NCBI GenBank assembly: GCA_964036295.1
Contig: OZ038465.1
Location: 26,632,870 to 26,696,869, forward strand
DNA from: Plumapathes pennacea
Lineage: Eukaryota > Cnidaria > Anthozoa > Antipatharia > Myriopathidae
Direction: 5' to 3'
Length of the DNA stretch: 64,000 nucleotides
Both the position numbers and the translations under genes were made by a program. Within the stretch, counting starts at the first letter, position 1. Each line of letters opens with the position of its first letter. The notes beneath the pieces were generated by a model. The model did no database searches, was not told where the DNA came from, and saw only the letters and a list, made by a program, of their open reading frames with translations. Shown here piece by piece: positions 9,355 through 20,176 of the stretch.

Positions 9355-12300
9355 TTAAACGCTGATTCTCAATGTGCGTTTCAGCCTTTGAATGAATGTG
9401 TATGGTTTTACCCCAGGGCTCCAGGCTGTGCGCACGAAAGCTGCTGTGTGAAAATGCACATTTTGAATATAGAAGTCATGACCCATTCATTTGACGCAAC
9501 CTTAAGTTTGTTATGCACTATATGCGGTTTACTATTTAGTTTTTTGAATTTACACAAAATAAACAGGTCAGAGTCCCATCTCTGCGTCGCTCTTCAGAAA
9601 GTTGGTTGTGCTTCAAGTATAGTATTTGAATAATTTTACAAGATTTGTTTAGGAATTAATTATACTTTGAACGTGCTGACAAGCTCTTCGACAAAGAAGA
9701 TTAAGCATGAAAGAGTCTAGCATAAGTGGCAAAGTATAAAATGCAATACATGCGACGTAAAAGTATAAACTGTGTTATTAGAGAAACTGGCCGGGGTAGT
9801 ACGTACTTGATGACAGTAACACAAATGTCTGAAGTACTTTGTGTATAGTAGCATAAATGCGCCCTTGGGTTTAGGATTACTGTAGGGTTGCAGATAAGCA
9901 AAATTTAAGTGAACGTAATTTATATCGCAAAACTGAAGAGATTAGAGTGAGTCCAATACCTGCGCCGCTCTTCAGAAAACAAGTTAGTTCTGCTTCAAGG
10001 AGTATTGAAACTCAAGACAGATTTGTTTGAAGATCAATTAGACTTTGAGCTTGCCGGCAATACACACGACACATAAGTATAAACTGAATTTAGCACCTGC
10101 TCATCATATTCTCCACACCGATTTAGCGTATCTCTTCAATAGGAGGTGAACTAAACTGCAAGTGAAGTGAATTTACTCCCGTTACATTTTGTTGATTAGT
10201 GTTAATTTGAGCCTTTCAATGTGTTTGGTTTTGCCCAAGGCTCCGGAATTTGTCCTTGTATAATTAAATATTGGAAGGGCGTGATTAGTGCATCCCAATT
10301 ATGTATCAAACAGTATTCATAATATGCTTTGTTATTTAAATCAAACAGTTGAGAGGAGTGATGAGTATAGCCCTGCAATATTAAACACTGATTCAGAGTG
10401 TGCTTTTCAAAATTTGAATGTGCGTGGTTTTGCCCCAGGGCTCCAGGCTGTTCGCACGAAAGTTGCTGTGTAAAAATGAACAATTTGAATCCACAGTAGT
10501 CATGATCCATTCATTTCAGGCAACCTTAAATTTCTTATGCATCATATGCGGTTTTACTCTTTGGTCTCTTGAATTTACACAAAACTTCAGCAAAATATAC
10601 AGGTCAGAGTCCAATTTCTGCGCCGCTCTTCAGATAGTTGGTTCTGCTTCAAGTAGTATTTGAATAATTTTACAAGATTTGTTTAGGAATTAATTATACT
10701 TTGAACGTGCTGACAAGCTTTTCGACAAAGAAGATTAAGGAGGAGAGAGTCTAGCATAAGTGGCAAAGTATAAAATGCGATACATGCGACATAAAAGTAT
10801 AAACTGTGTTATTAGAGACACTGGCCGGGATAGTACGTACTTTGATGACAGTAACACAAATGTCTCAAGTACTTGGCGTGGTAGCACAAATGCGTCCTTG
10901 GGTTTAGATTAGTGTAAGGGTTGGACAGTTTGCAGATAAGCAAAATTTTATAGTGAACAGTGGGTCAGCATTGCGGGAACCGTTCTTCTCATCAATATTT
11001 TCACTGCAGTGTTCAGAACTGTGCGCTTGGGGCAGTTGCATGGAAAGTAGAATTGCAACGCATTCCCTTGGGTGATCAATTCAACTTTGAACCGTTGGTT
11101 TTCGGGAAGTTGATTTTTTTTAGTAAGAGCGCCCATCATTGTATTCTGTATATATTTTTTGAGGTAGTCCGTTCAACTTTGACCCGGTAGGACAGGTTTT
11201 CATCTGGAAGTTGAGTTTCTTCTTCTAACAGCGCTTGCATGATCCGGTTATTATCATCGCCAAATCTAACAAAGGAATGAAGAAAGAGTTAATTCCACTC
11301 TCTTGCCCAACTGGCTTTCATTCGTTTCAGTGTAGTTACAGATTTTCCGATGACTAGCCGGGGCATGCAATCGCCTGTTAAAAGTAGATGAGACTGTCGG
11401 TACATTATGTCTTCAGGCAGCTTTGAAATACATTTCTGTCAGCTACAGAACCAGCGCTGAGAGCGACGAAGCTTTCTGATGTTTTTACATGTGCCATGCT
11501 GTTGGGCCGGTTAATTGTGTTATGGTCCCGGTTTTGGTGGTATTAAATTGTTTTCTGTGCTTTGTATTTATGCCATGTGTGCAAATTGTGTGTAACATTC
11601 TTCGCGGGTACAAATTGAACATGTAAACATGACTAGGCTGTATGTATATCTGCAGGGAGCCATATTCGTTTTTTCTCATGGTCGTCAGGCGGGCAAGTAT
11701 GCCGGATAAGATACTTGCCCTGGCAAAATTTTACTTGCCCATTCAAAAGTGCAGAATTATAACAAAAACAAATGGCAGTATAATTAAATGGAACGTTTGT
11801 TGTTCAATTTCCAGAATCAAAAAAGTGCATATAACAACAATGCACAAGCAAAATGATTATGATTTTATAGCGAAAGGAAGCTAATTGGCAAATTTTTAGC
11901 GGTTTTCCTGGAAGTTACAAATAGACGAGGAATTTTCAGAACACAGGTACACTACCTCATGTGAACAATAGCTGTTGCAGCAGAATAATTGTATTTGAGT
12001 TAACTCGTCAAACGGACGACTTTTTGAGTTATTTTACTCGTCCGCACGGCTTTTTTGTCGTCTCGGACGACCATACGACTACGAATATGGATCCCTGTAT
12101 CTGCATGCAGTATCGATAAAATCAGTATATCCATCAATCGATCAATAATCCGTCGCGTTGGCCGCAGCGCAACGGAAACATCCTACTTCTACTATCTGAC
12201 TCCTAAAACTTGATGCCGTTTTTCTTCGATAATGCTGGGGTCTTTTTATTCACTTTCAAGCCCTTTTCATAACAATAACAGTTGCGTAAAACCAAAATGA

Positions 12301-12415
12301 GTCTGCCCGTGGGCATGTGCAGTTTAACCGAAAGTCCGCTATTTACGGACTGAAAATCGGTCCTTTCGTTTTCGTCGAGCATGCGCCGTAAGACAGCGAA
12401 AGAGTCTGGGTACGA

Positions 12416-12830
12416 GATTGATCCTAACCCTAATCAGCTCCAAACCAAAGAATTTTACCAATCACCAGTGCTATTTTTATTCCCAATCAAACGACTGCCC
12501 TTAGTTGGAAAATTTAAGCTATGTTTACTGAAATATCACTTGCTTTGCCTCTCCAGTCTGCTTCCATACATGTTTCTATTTATGAGTGTAAGGAATTCAT
12601 GAATCACTACAGTATACTGAAGGTGAAACTGTCTTCTGATTGATTCTAAACATGAATGTTCCTGCACCACTTTATGTGCTTTACATGAAGTCTCAAGGAC
12701 TCAGCAAGTTGCTCACAATGAACCACTCCACATTAATATTTGAAATGCAGTTGAAGCTTCTAAAAGCAGATACCTTTGGAAAGTACAAAAAATATCCATA
12801 ACTAATTTACACTTACAATGTGTGAATGAG
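12416..12830. repeat. Dispersed repeat shared with a LENG9 intron
   Basis: The stretch from CTAACCCTAATCAGCTCCAA onward matches about 49,920-50,290 inside intron 2 of the LENG9-like gene over roughly 370 bp. Its second half also appears at 23,980-24,150 and 36,425-36,600 in the next array units. It makes a useful landmark for the unit boundaries. It has no coding potential. Confidence 0.6.
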
Positions 12831-14774
12831 TGCTGCAACTGGTCCATCGTCGAAACACACGCAAAGATAGAATTTTAAATGGCATTTGTTGAAGTAAAAA
12901 TCAGCGTTAGCACAGACATATTGATTGCCCGACAGTTGTCATGGTGAATTTCTTATTCATTTTGCAAGTCATGTTTAAAACTCCTTGCTGCGCACGCGCA
13001 AACCTTTCCGCGACACAGTGCATATTTCAGAGGCTGTCTGGTTAAACAGTCTCATTATTATAGATTTGAAAAACTTTTGGGATCAGGCAATTTATAGTAA
13101 ATTTCTAATGAACACGTCAGAGTAAAGGGTCTTAAAAAGCCAGCCTTAATCTTTCAAATATAAGGTTTTTCGCCAAAAGTAAGGGGTCTCGAAAAAATAC
13201 TAGGAAGTTTTGCAAAATCAAGACTGCCATTTTCTCAAGAATAAGAATTCCTTGTACTAACAGTGTTCTGTTCTCCTAAATTGAGTGATTCCAACTTGAA
13301 AACTGTCTTAACAATTGAAATACGAAAACATTGGGTTCTTTTTCGTTTTTATTGTCTACTTCTTATACCGCAGGCTACAGTTATAAAATCTAAAATCTAA
13401 AACCCCTTGCTCCAACGACACCCGAAACCGTTCTAGAAACGGCTTTGAAGCGATCTCGCACCGGTTCGATGTCAGTGTGAGAAGCGAGTGTTCTCAGAAC
13501 CGCTCCTTGGAACGGTTAAAAAAGTTCTCAGCTTGGATCCGTTCCTAATCACTAGCTATCTTCTTTTGCGTGTAAACAAAACTCAGACCTGGAATGTTCC
13601 AATGGACTTCTGGTGTTTTTGAAGCTAAATACAAACACTGCGCACAAACCGTTGCCATTGTTTCATGCGTTAAATTTCGTGTGAACGCACTTTTGCTGTT
13701 CCTGGAACAGTTTCGGGTGTCGTGTGAAAAGCATTTTTCTTTTAAATCTTTCACTCCTGAGCTCATGATGCAAATTCTCCGAACTACTCAAGAAGAAAAT
13801 CTATAAGTGATGTAGTGTGAATTAATAGACAAATCAGCTTTTATCTGAGCAAACTATCAAGTGGCAGTTTTTCCATGCTGTACCATGAATCTCAGGTAAA
13901 AGACTGAAAAATACAATTGAAGATCATTCTCAGGTGTAAAGAGGCTAAAAGATATCCTAAATCTGGTTCCCTTACACTGACAGGCAGTCACGCAAATAAC
14001 CATCACGCAAGAGGTTATACTGGGCGTCACGCGGATAGCCATCACACAAGCGGTTATACTGGGTAGTCACGCGGCAGTCAATACTTGGGAGTCTGGAAGT
14101 AAAAGGTATCAACATATTTATTTGCTGACTTTATGGATAAAGACTAACATTCAGTATCTTTGTGGTGAGATGAGAATACTTTAATTTATTACTAAATATT
14201 ATCCAAAGAAGGCAAAGAAGTCAAAACAATAGAAAAAACTTTCTAAAGCTGGTGTTACACTGGTCGATTTGCAACGCCGATTTTCTCCAAATTCACGCAA
14301 CGCTGTTGCAAGTTTTTGAATCGCTTTCAAAAACTTGCAACGCGTTGCAGCACTGCAAACATCGCGAAAAATCGTTGGCAATAGGCTGTTACTGAACAAT
14401 TTTTAGCGCAAACCGTCGTTGCAAATTGACCTGTAACACCGCCTTAAAAGCTCATCGCAATGGGGGCATCAGCGAATAATTTTATATATGGAACAAATTT
14501 TGCATTTGCATTTTGAAACCGTGGTTTTTAAAAAAAGATTTTAAAATAATCTCCAAGCAGAAAATAAACAAGAATCCCGCTTTCCGAAAACCCACTGTAG
14601 AGCGAGGGGATATCTGCGATTACGGTAATACTAATATACAAGATCTGTGGTGCAAAGATTTTGACGCAAAAGCCAATAATTACTTTCACCTCTATCAGCC
14701 TATATAGGCAAATGAAGTAACTCTATTATACCACACTATTTTATCAGCTAATAAAGAAATAACTTTAAACTTAC
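12831..14774. other. Spacer between toxin copies A and B
   Basis: No gene is supported. From left to right it holds the unit boundary region, a short run of tandem TTTCAAATATAAGGTTTTTC-like units near 13,130-13,200, the GACACCC MITE (13413-13726), a CTTTCACTCC element (13747-13950), two short tandem units, and a TTAA-flanked MITE (14247-14443). The downstream part also offers a possible terminal exon for toxin copy B (14482-14613), which I regard as unproven. Confidence 0.5.
14247..14443. mobile_element. TTAA-flanked MITE, copy in unit B
   Basis: The inverted ends resemble GGCGGTGTTACAGGTC and the flanks are CTAA and TTAA. Toxin unit A has the empty site at about 2466-2475, where the same flanks join directly. 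TTAA duplication is typical of piggyBac-type elements, and the assignment rests on that alone. Identical insertions occur in units C (26097-26293) and D (38390-38599), so it entered before those units were duplicated. Confidence 0.7.
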
Positions 14775-17700
14775 CTTTGTAAGCCACCAGACCCATCCAA
14801 CGTTTTTATTCACCACTCCAAACGTTGTGGTGTCACTCTTATCGTTTTGTTCAGTTATCTGCCAATTACACCAGTCCCCTTTATCCTTTGAATCACAACT
14901 ATACTTGATGCGAATCCTGTAAAACAAACCAATCAATACATTAGACAAATCATGAATCGCTACAGAAAGGTTAATTCACAAGTGTGTCACAACTAAGTGT
15001 TGTCCACCTCTGTCAGGCAAAAAGCCAACACCGTGAAAAAGCTGACGTAAAAACTACGCAACGCAAACTAACATGTATGAACTCCTTCAGTAATGACAAA
15101 CCCGTCTGAACTAGCCTATTTTTATGACACTGTATATACATCTATACACGAAGGACAGTTCAAGAGAATAAATTAAACTTCGTGACACACATGAAAACAA
15201 ACCTTTTTTGGTTGTTTCCAACAATTTCATAAAGCATCGCATGATCCTTCACGTCCATTGCGGTATCAGTCATGCCAGTCCATCCGCTGCGTTTATCAAA
15301 CGCCAAATACTTGCCACAGTAATCGTAATCAGGACACTTGTACGTGTTTTGTATGGTGTACAGCTGCTTTCCATGTGGGATAAGCTTCCAGAAGCAGCCG
15401 TCTCGACCTTTGGTAACGTATGGGTAAGTGTTGCTGGTTAACGTTAGCTTCCAGGGCTCTCTCTTCCATGTCAGCGCGTCCTTATCGCCACCAAACGTTA
15501 GGCACCAGGTTCCTGCCCACCTCCGATCGTAATCTGCTACTTTTAACAACTTTCTCAGATATGTATCGGTTACTGGGTATATCTCGGGATCGTAGTAAGG
15601 CATGATATTATTGGTTACATCAGATTCATACAGAAACTTAAGATCATTTTTCTGCGAATCGCGCAAGTCTTCCTGAACAGCTATCAAAGCCTTCCGATTG
15701 AGGGCAAGTTCTTCTGGATACAATGCAGCGGTTTCCATCAAAATCCAATCTTTCAGAACTGCCATTTTTGTGTACAGCTCAATGTATGTTAGGGCTTGTC
15801 TGGCATAACTTCCGCCAGAGTTTTTCTTAACAAGAGACCTAATCTCATGCATAAGCTTCCCCATAAACGTGAGGCCGTTATACAATGGTACATTTGTGCT
15901 GAGTGACTGGGTTTCCGCTACAGTTAAGGTACGGCCTTCCTGAGCTAGAATGTCGACATAGACTTTAGAAGAGTCAAACATACTAGAAATGCCTACAGCC
16001 TCACTTTCGAGGTCTTGCTGACGATACTTAGTCAAGGCTTTATCTATTTCCTCTCGTACAACTTCTCCAACCGATTTCTCCCCCTCTCCCGACCCCAAAA
16101 GACTCAGAAATCCAGATATAAAGGACAGAGTTTCAGAAACTGCTTGACCCTTAGGACCGGCTAATGCTGCAAACTGCGAGATCATATTAATACCCCCTTG
16201 TATTGCCGCCACTGGATCATCTCGAGCATTGATAACCTGTTGAAGATTCGTCGTGGCGCTCTGCAAAGCCTCTGCCATAACGGCCCTATCTGCGATAGAT
16301 AGGTCAGTCCATTTTGATCTCAGCTTTTTTAGACCACTTAAAGCTCCTTTAGCCTTGCTTCCCATCTTGTCAAAAGACGCCTTTAGTTTTGAATAAGCAT
16401 CTTCGGGGACTGAAAAGAAGAATAAAAATGACTAAAAACTCTGCTTGGTGCACGTAAGTAATAAAATTTCTATAAATTGCTGAATTTATAAAAACAATCC
16501 TTGAAACCTGACTTAGTGGAGAGACTGGCAAAAAATGGACTAAAGATTGTGTTGTGATCACGTGATGAGCCTATCCTGAAGTGCACTTTAATTCAAAACG
16601 TGAATACTACTGGTCAGCTTACTCGCCACGTCTTCACGCTTCTGTGCGGCTTCTTCGTCGTTTTGTCCAATTGCAGCCATTTCCTAAACAAAGCGCAAAA
16701 GGAATTTTAATATACAATCTTGGCCAAATCTATTTGGTAAAAGAACAAACGGAGTCATTTGCTTCACTGTCACCAGAAAAACTTGGCGAGTACTTGAAAT
16801 ACACAAAAGCAAACAAAACAAAACAAAAGGCAAAAGACAAAAAAAACAAAAACAAAACCAAAACCAAAAACAAAAAACAAAAGAAACAAACACAAAAACG
16901 AATGAACGTAGTAAAAACCAGTAAAAATGTAAAGTAAAAACATTGTGAACTTTCTTTACTTATAAACGTAAATTTCTTAAGAATCCCAACTGGTCGCTGC
17001 TTCCCCAGGTCTACTGTTAGTAGTTTATTCTATTCCCCAGTCTACTGCAGTCTAAGTGTAGTCTTCTCCCCAGTCTATTGCAGTCTAAGTCTACTCTACT
17101 CCCCAGTCTATTGCAGTCTAAGTCTACGCTACTCCCCAGTCTACTGCACTCTAAGTGTAGTCTACTCCCCAGTCTACTGCACTCTAAGTCTAGTCTATTC
17201 CCCAGTCTACTGCAGTCTTAGTGTAGTCTATTCCCCAGTCTACTGCAGTCTAAGTGTAATCTACTCCCCAGTCTGCTGCAGTCTAAGTGTAATCTACTCC
17301 CCAGTCTACTGCAGTCTAAGTGTAGTCTATTCCCCAGTCTACTGCAGTCTAAGTGTAATCTACTCCCCGGTCTACTGCAGTCTAAGTGTAATCTACTCCC
17401 CGGTCTACTGCAGTCTAAGTGTAATCTACTCCCCAGTCTACTGCAGTCTAAGTGTAATCTACTCCCCAGTCTACTGCAGTCTAAGTGTAGTCTACTCCCC
17501 AGTCTACTGCAGTCTAAGTGTAATCTACTCCCCGGTCTACTGCAGTCTAAGTGTAATCTACTCCCCGGTCTACTGCAGTCTAAGTGTAATCTACTCCCCA
17601 GTCTACTGCAGTCTAAGTGTAGTCTACTCCCCAGTCTACTGCAGTCTAAGTGTAATCTACTCCCCAGTCTACTGCAGTCTAAGTGTAATCTACTCCCCAG

Positions 17701-20176
17701 TCTACTGCAGTCTAAGTGTAATCTACTCCCCAGTCTACTGCAGTCTAAGTGTAATCTACTCCCCACTCTACTGCAGTCTAAGTGTTGTCTACTCCCCACT
17801 CTACTGCAGTCTAAGTGTAATCTACTCCCCGGTCTACTGCAGTCTAAGTGTAGTCTAGTCCCCAGTCTACTGCAGTCTAAGTGTAATCTACTCCTCAGTC
17901 TACTGCAGTCTAAGTGTAATCTACTCCCCAGTCTACTGCAGTCTAAGTGTAGTCTAGTCCCCAGTCTACTGCAGTCTAAGTGTAATCTACTCCCCAGTCT
18001 ACTGCAGTCTAAGTGTAGTCTAGTCCCCAGTCTACTGCAGTCTAAGTGTAATCTACTCCCCAGTCTACTGCAGTCTAAGTGTAATCTACTCCCCAGTCTA
18101 CTGCAGTCTAAGTGTTGTCTACTCCCCAGTCTACTGCAGTCTAAGTGTAATCTACTCCCCGGTCTACTGCAGTCTTAGTGTAATCTACTCCCCAGTCTAC
18201 TGCAGTCTAAGTGTAATCTACTCCCCAGTCTACTGCAGTCTAAGTGTTGTCTACTCCCCAGTCTACTGCAGTCTAAGTGTAATCTACTCCCCAGTCTACT
18301 GCAGTCTAAGTGTAATCTACTCTCCAGTCTACTGCACTCTAAGTGTAATCTACTCCCCAGTCTACTGCAGTCTAAGTGTAGTCTACTCCCCAGTCTACTG
18401 CAGTCTAAGTGTAATCTACTCCCCAGTCTACTGTAGTCTAAGTGTAGTCTAGTCCCTTGTCTACTGCAGTTTAAATCTATGGTTTATTCTTTAGTCCATT
18501 TCAATGTAAGCCAGCTTTTAATGAAAGTTATCCAAAAAATGTGAGAAGAAAGCTACGGGGTCTTTAAAGGTTGGAAAGGCATTACTCTAACCCTGATCGT
18601 GGACAACATTTCGTGACAACAAACAACACAGCCGGAAAGAATGTTCAAAGCAGTTGATGATATAATCATAAATCTTCTAACATAACTGTTTATATATCGT
18701 TATAAATGCCTGGAGATGCATTTTTGCTGATTTATATCCTAAGGCCTCTCGTCATAAAAGCTGGAGCAGCATATTTTCCCACATCATTTCAATCACTCAA
18801 GTCATTCATCAAATACAGTCACTACACATGATTGTACACCATCACGCTCGCTAATACAGTCTTTCTCTAGAGCTGCATGTCCCACAGTCATGAGATTGGA
18901 TGAAAAACAACTCGACAGGTACAAAGCGGTATGAGTGTGTTCATGCACAAGACAATCGTTTTTATTTAAGTAAAGCTGACCTGTTTCATGGCATTTTCCA
19001 TCCATCCTGGTGTGCCTTCTTGTGTCGGGTCAATGCTAACGGACGGCCCTCGCTTCCAGTTCGTCTTTTCTCGCCGAAACATTACCTGAATCGAAAATAC
19101 ACTTTAGGCCCGCGTCAAACGCCGGCTTTACATGAGCCGAACTCAATGCAAAAGGCGAAAATCATTGTTTCAGCTACATTGCATCGAGACTCGGGTCTTT
19201 GTGTAAGGTTTAGAACAGGGAAATCGACATATTGGAAGAAGCAGATATATTATCTTGGACATACCGTATTTCTTTAATTAAGCGCCCCCCCCTCCCCCTC
19301 CGTAAAAATACGTACTGTACAAGATTAATAAATGACATACTTCATAAACACGTTATATACTGTTAACGTTACGTGAAATAGCTACTGTAGCAATCACGCC
19401 TGTGAAAAACGTTACTGCAAATGTTTTTAAAACTTCATTTTTTTCCATTTTGAATAGTTATCTCGAACATCAAAAATATTTCAAAACACGTTTTTATATT
19501 AAGCGCCCTCCCTTGAGTAAGGTCCCCCTTTGGCCGCAAAATTTGAATTAAGCGCCCAGGTGGGTATTAATTCAAAGAAATACGGTACTTTGATTTACCT
19601 TAGTGTATAACGTAAGTACAATGATATCTTTTAGCAAATAATACTGTTAAGAGGTTTGAAGGGTAAGTATAAAAATTACTTCAGATTTTTGCATAGATAT
19701 ATCCTCGTACTGATAGCCAAGGTACCTTAGTTTGTTTGTTTAGTTCTCAACTTAACCATGGCAGAGTCTAAATAAACAGAGTAGACATTGAGAGTGTGAG
19801 AAATCTGAATGCCTTAAAAGTTAGGATTAGCTGACGTTTCAAGCGTTAGCGCTTCGTTATTGGAATGCTGTGTAAAGCTATTTAATTTCTCACAAGGTAG
19901 GAAAAGGCATAGGCTACTAACCTCTTTCAAGAGGTTGTCCATATAGCCTTCATCACTTTCTCCAGTTAGAATATAGTCATCGGAACTTTCTTCAACATAC
20001 GGCTTGCCCTCAACTAAATATTATCACAATGTCAGAAAATCAGAAAAGACAAAGCATTCGTTGAAAATAACATCCTTGAGAATCATCTGTAAAAGTGGCG
20101 TCTTACCTATGCATCCGATCATCAGAATCAAAAGAAACTGCAGCAAAATCAGTGGATTCTTCATTTTCTCGCCCAT
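14775..20176 (-). CDS. Jellyfish-toxin (JFT) family-like secreted protein, copy B
   Basis: This is a probable secreted pore-forming protein of the JFT family. Exons in minus-strand order: 20107-20176 (signal peptide; MGEKMKNPL start, with a second in-frame Met four codons on), 19922-20013 (acidic, Tyr/Asp/Glu-rich), 18981-19085 (basic, FRREKTNWKRG), 16623-16683 (linker), 15203-16409 (core), 14775-14916 (C-terminal, Trp-rich, ends WWLTK). Each junction is GT/AG and phases agree. After WWLTK, either reading into the intron gives a stop after eight codons or a last exon lies at 14482-14613. Six cysteines in the last 170 residues could form three disulfides. The signal peptide reads GCIG where C and D read GCKG. 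Intron 3 holds the largest minisatellite in the array. Nearly identical to D in the core exon. Confidence 0.82.
17000..18480. repeat. Expanded 33-bp minisatellite, intron 3 of toxin copy B
   Basis: About 45 tandem 33-bp units with core CCCCAGTCTACTGCAGTCTA extend across intron 3. Variant units (CCCCGG, GTTGTC, CTAGTC) recur in blocks of several units, for example the repeated pair of CCCCGG units near 17,360-17,400 and 17,530-17,570. That suggests expansion by unequal exchange of multi-unit blocks. Because the period is divisible by three, a long open frame exists on the minus strand; it is not taken as a gene. Confidence 0.95.
19262..19587. mobile_element. MITE with CCGTATTTCTTT ends, TA-flanked
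   Basis: The inverted ends TACCGTATTTCTTTAATTAA and its complement bound a 326-bp element with internal AAGCGCCC motifs. TA flanks on both sides suggest a Tc1/mariner-type target, which is inference. It lies in intron 2 of toxin B. Copies at 29945-30269 (C) and 42288-42613 (D) occupy the same place, and copy A lacks it. A diverged relative lies near 54,656-54,780. Confidence 0.7.

Larger units (their letters stand above)
7780..10850. repeat. Iterated upstream block with GTATAAA-type motif
   Basis: A block of about 200-250 bp recurs at about 7780-7990, 9540-9800, 9935-10190 and 10590-10850. It contains TAGTTCTGCTTCAAGGAGTA, then AAGTATAAACTG, then CTAAACTGCAAGTGAAGTGA. Related blocks lie upstream of the other toxin copies near 20970, 21950-22150, 22780-23014, 33420, 35270-35462, 44011, 45000-45170 and 46800-47030. 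Possible meanings are an old tandem repeat, a mobile-element remnant, or an array of promoter-like elements. Confidence 0.6.
6439..12415. other. Upstream region of toxin copy A, blocks of repeated non-coding DNA
   Basis: No gene is supported in this 6-kb stretch. It holds several copies of a 200-250-bp block (see 7780-10850), a Harbinger-like MITE (9009-9354), and a G-rich dispersed repeat (8283-8570). Part of 11,640-12,110 has codon-like stretches around ACTTGCCC and GGACGA motifs, but no convincing protein. An acceptor-like TTTTTTTCTCAG just before the first coding exon suggests an additional untranslated exon further upstream. Confidence 0.5.

Noticed and set aside
14513-14707. 64-codon plus-strand frame, identical in units B, C and D
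   Set aside because: The identity is explained by recent duplication. Unit A lacks it, it has no family resemblance, and it overlaps the possible 3' end of the toxin on the other strand.
15208-15605. Plus-strand frames opposite the toxin core exons
   Set aside because: They are antisense shadows of the conserved core exon and are repeated in each copy for that reason.
17218-17799. 193-codon open frame with a perfect 11-residue repeat on the minus strand
   Set aside because: It is the translation of the 33-bp minisatellite. The frame stays open only because the period is divisible by three, it lies inside a toxin intron, and shorter arrays in the other copies do not keep it.
17000-18480. Possible CRISPR array
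   Set aside because: The units are contiguous, with no unique spacers, and the host is a eukaryote.
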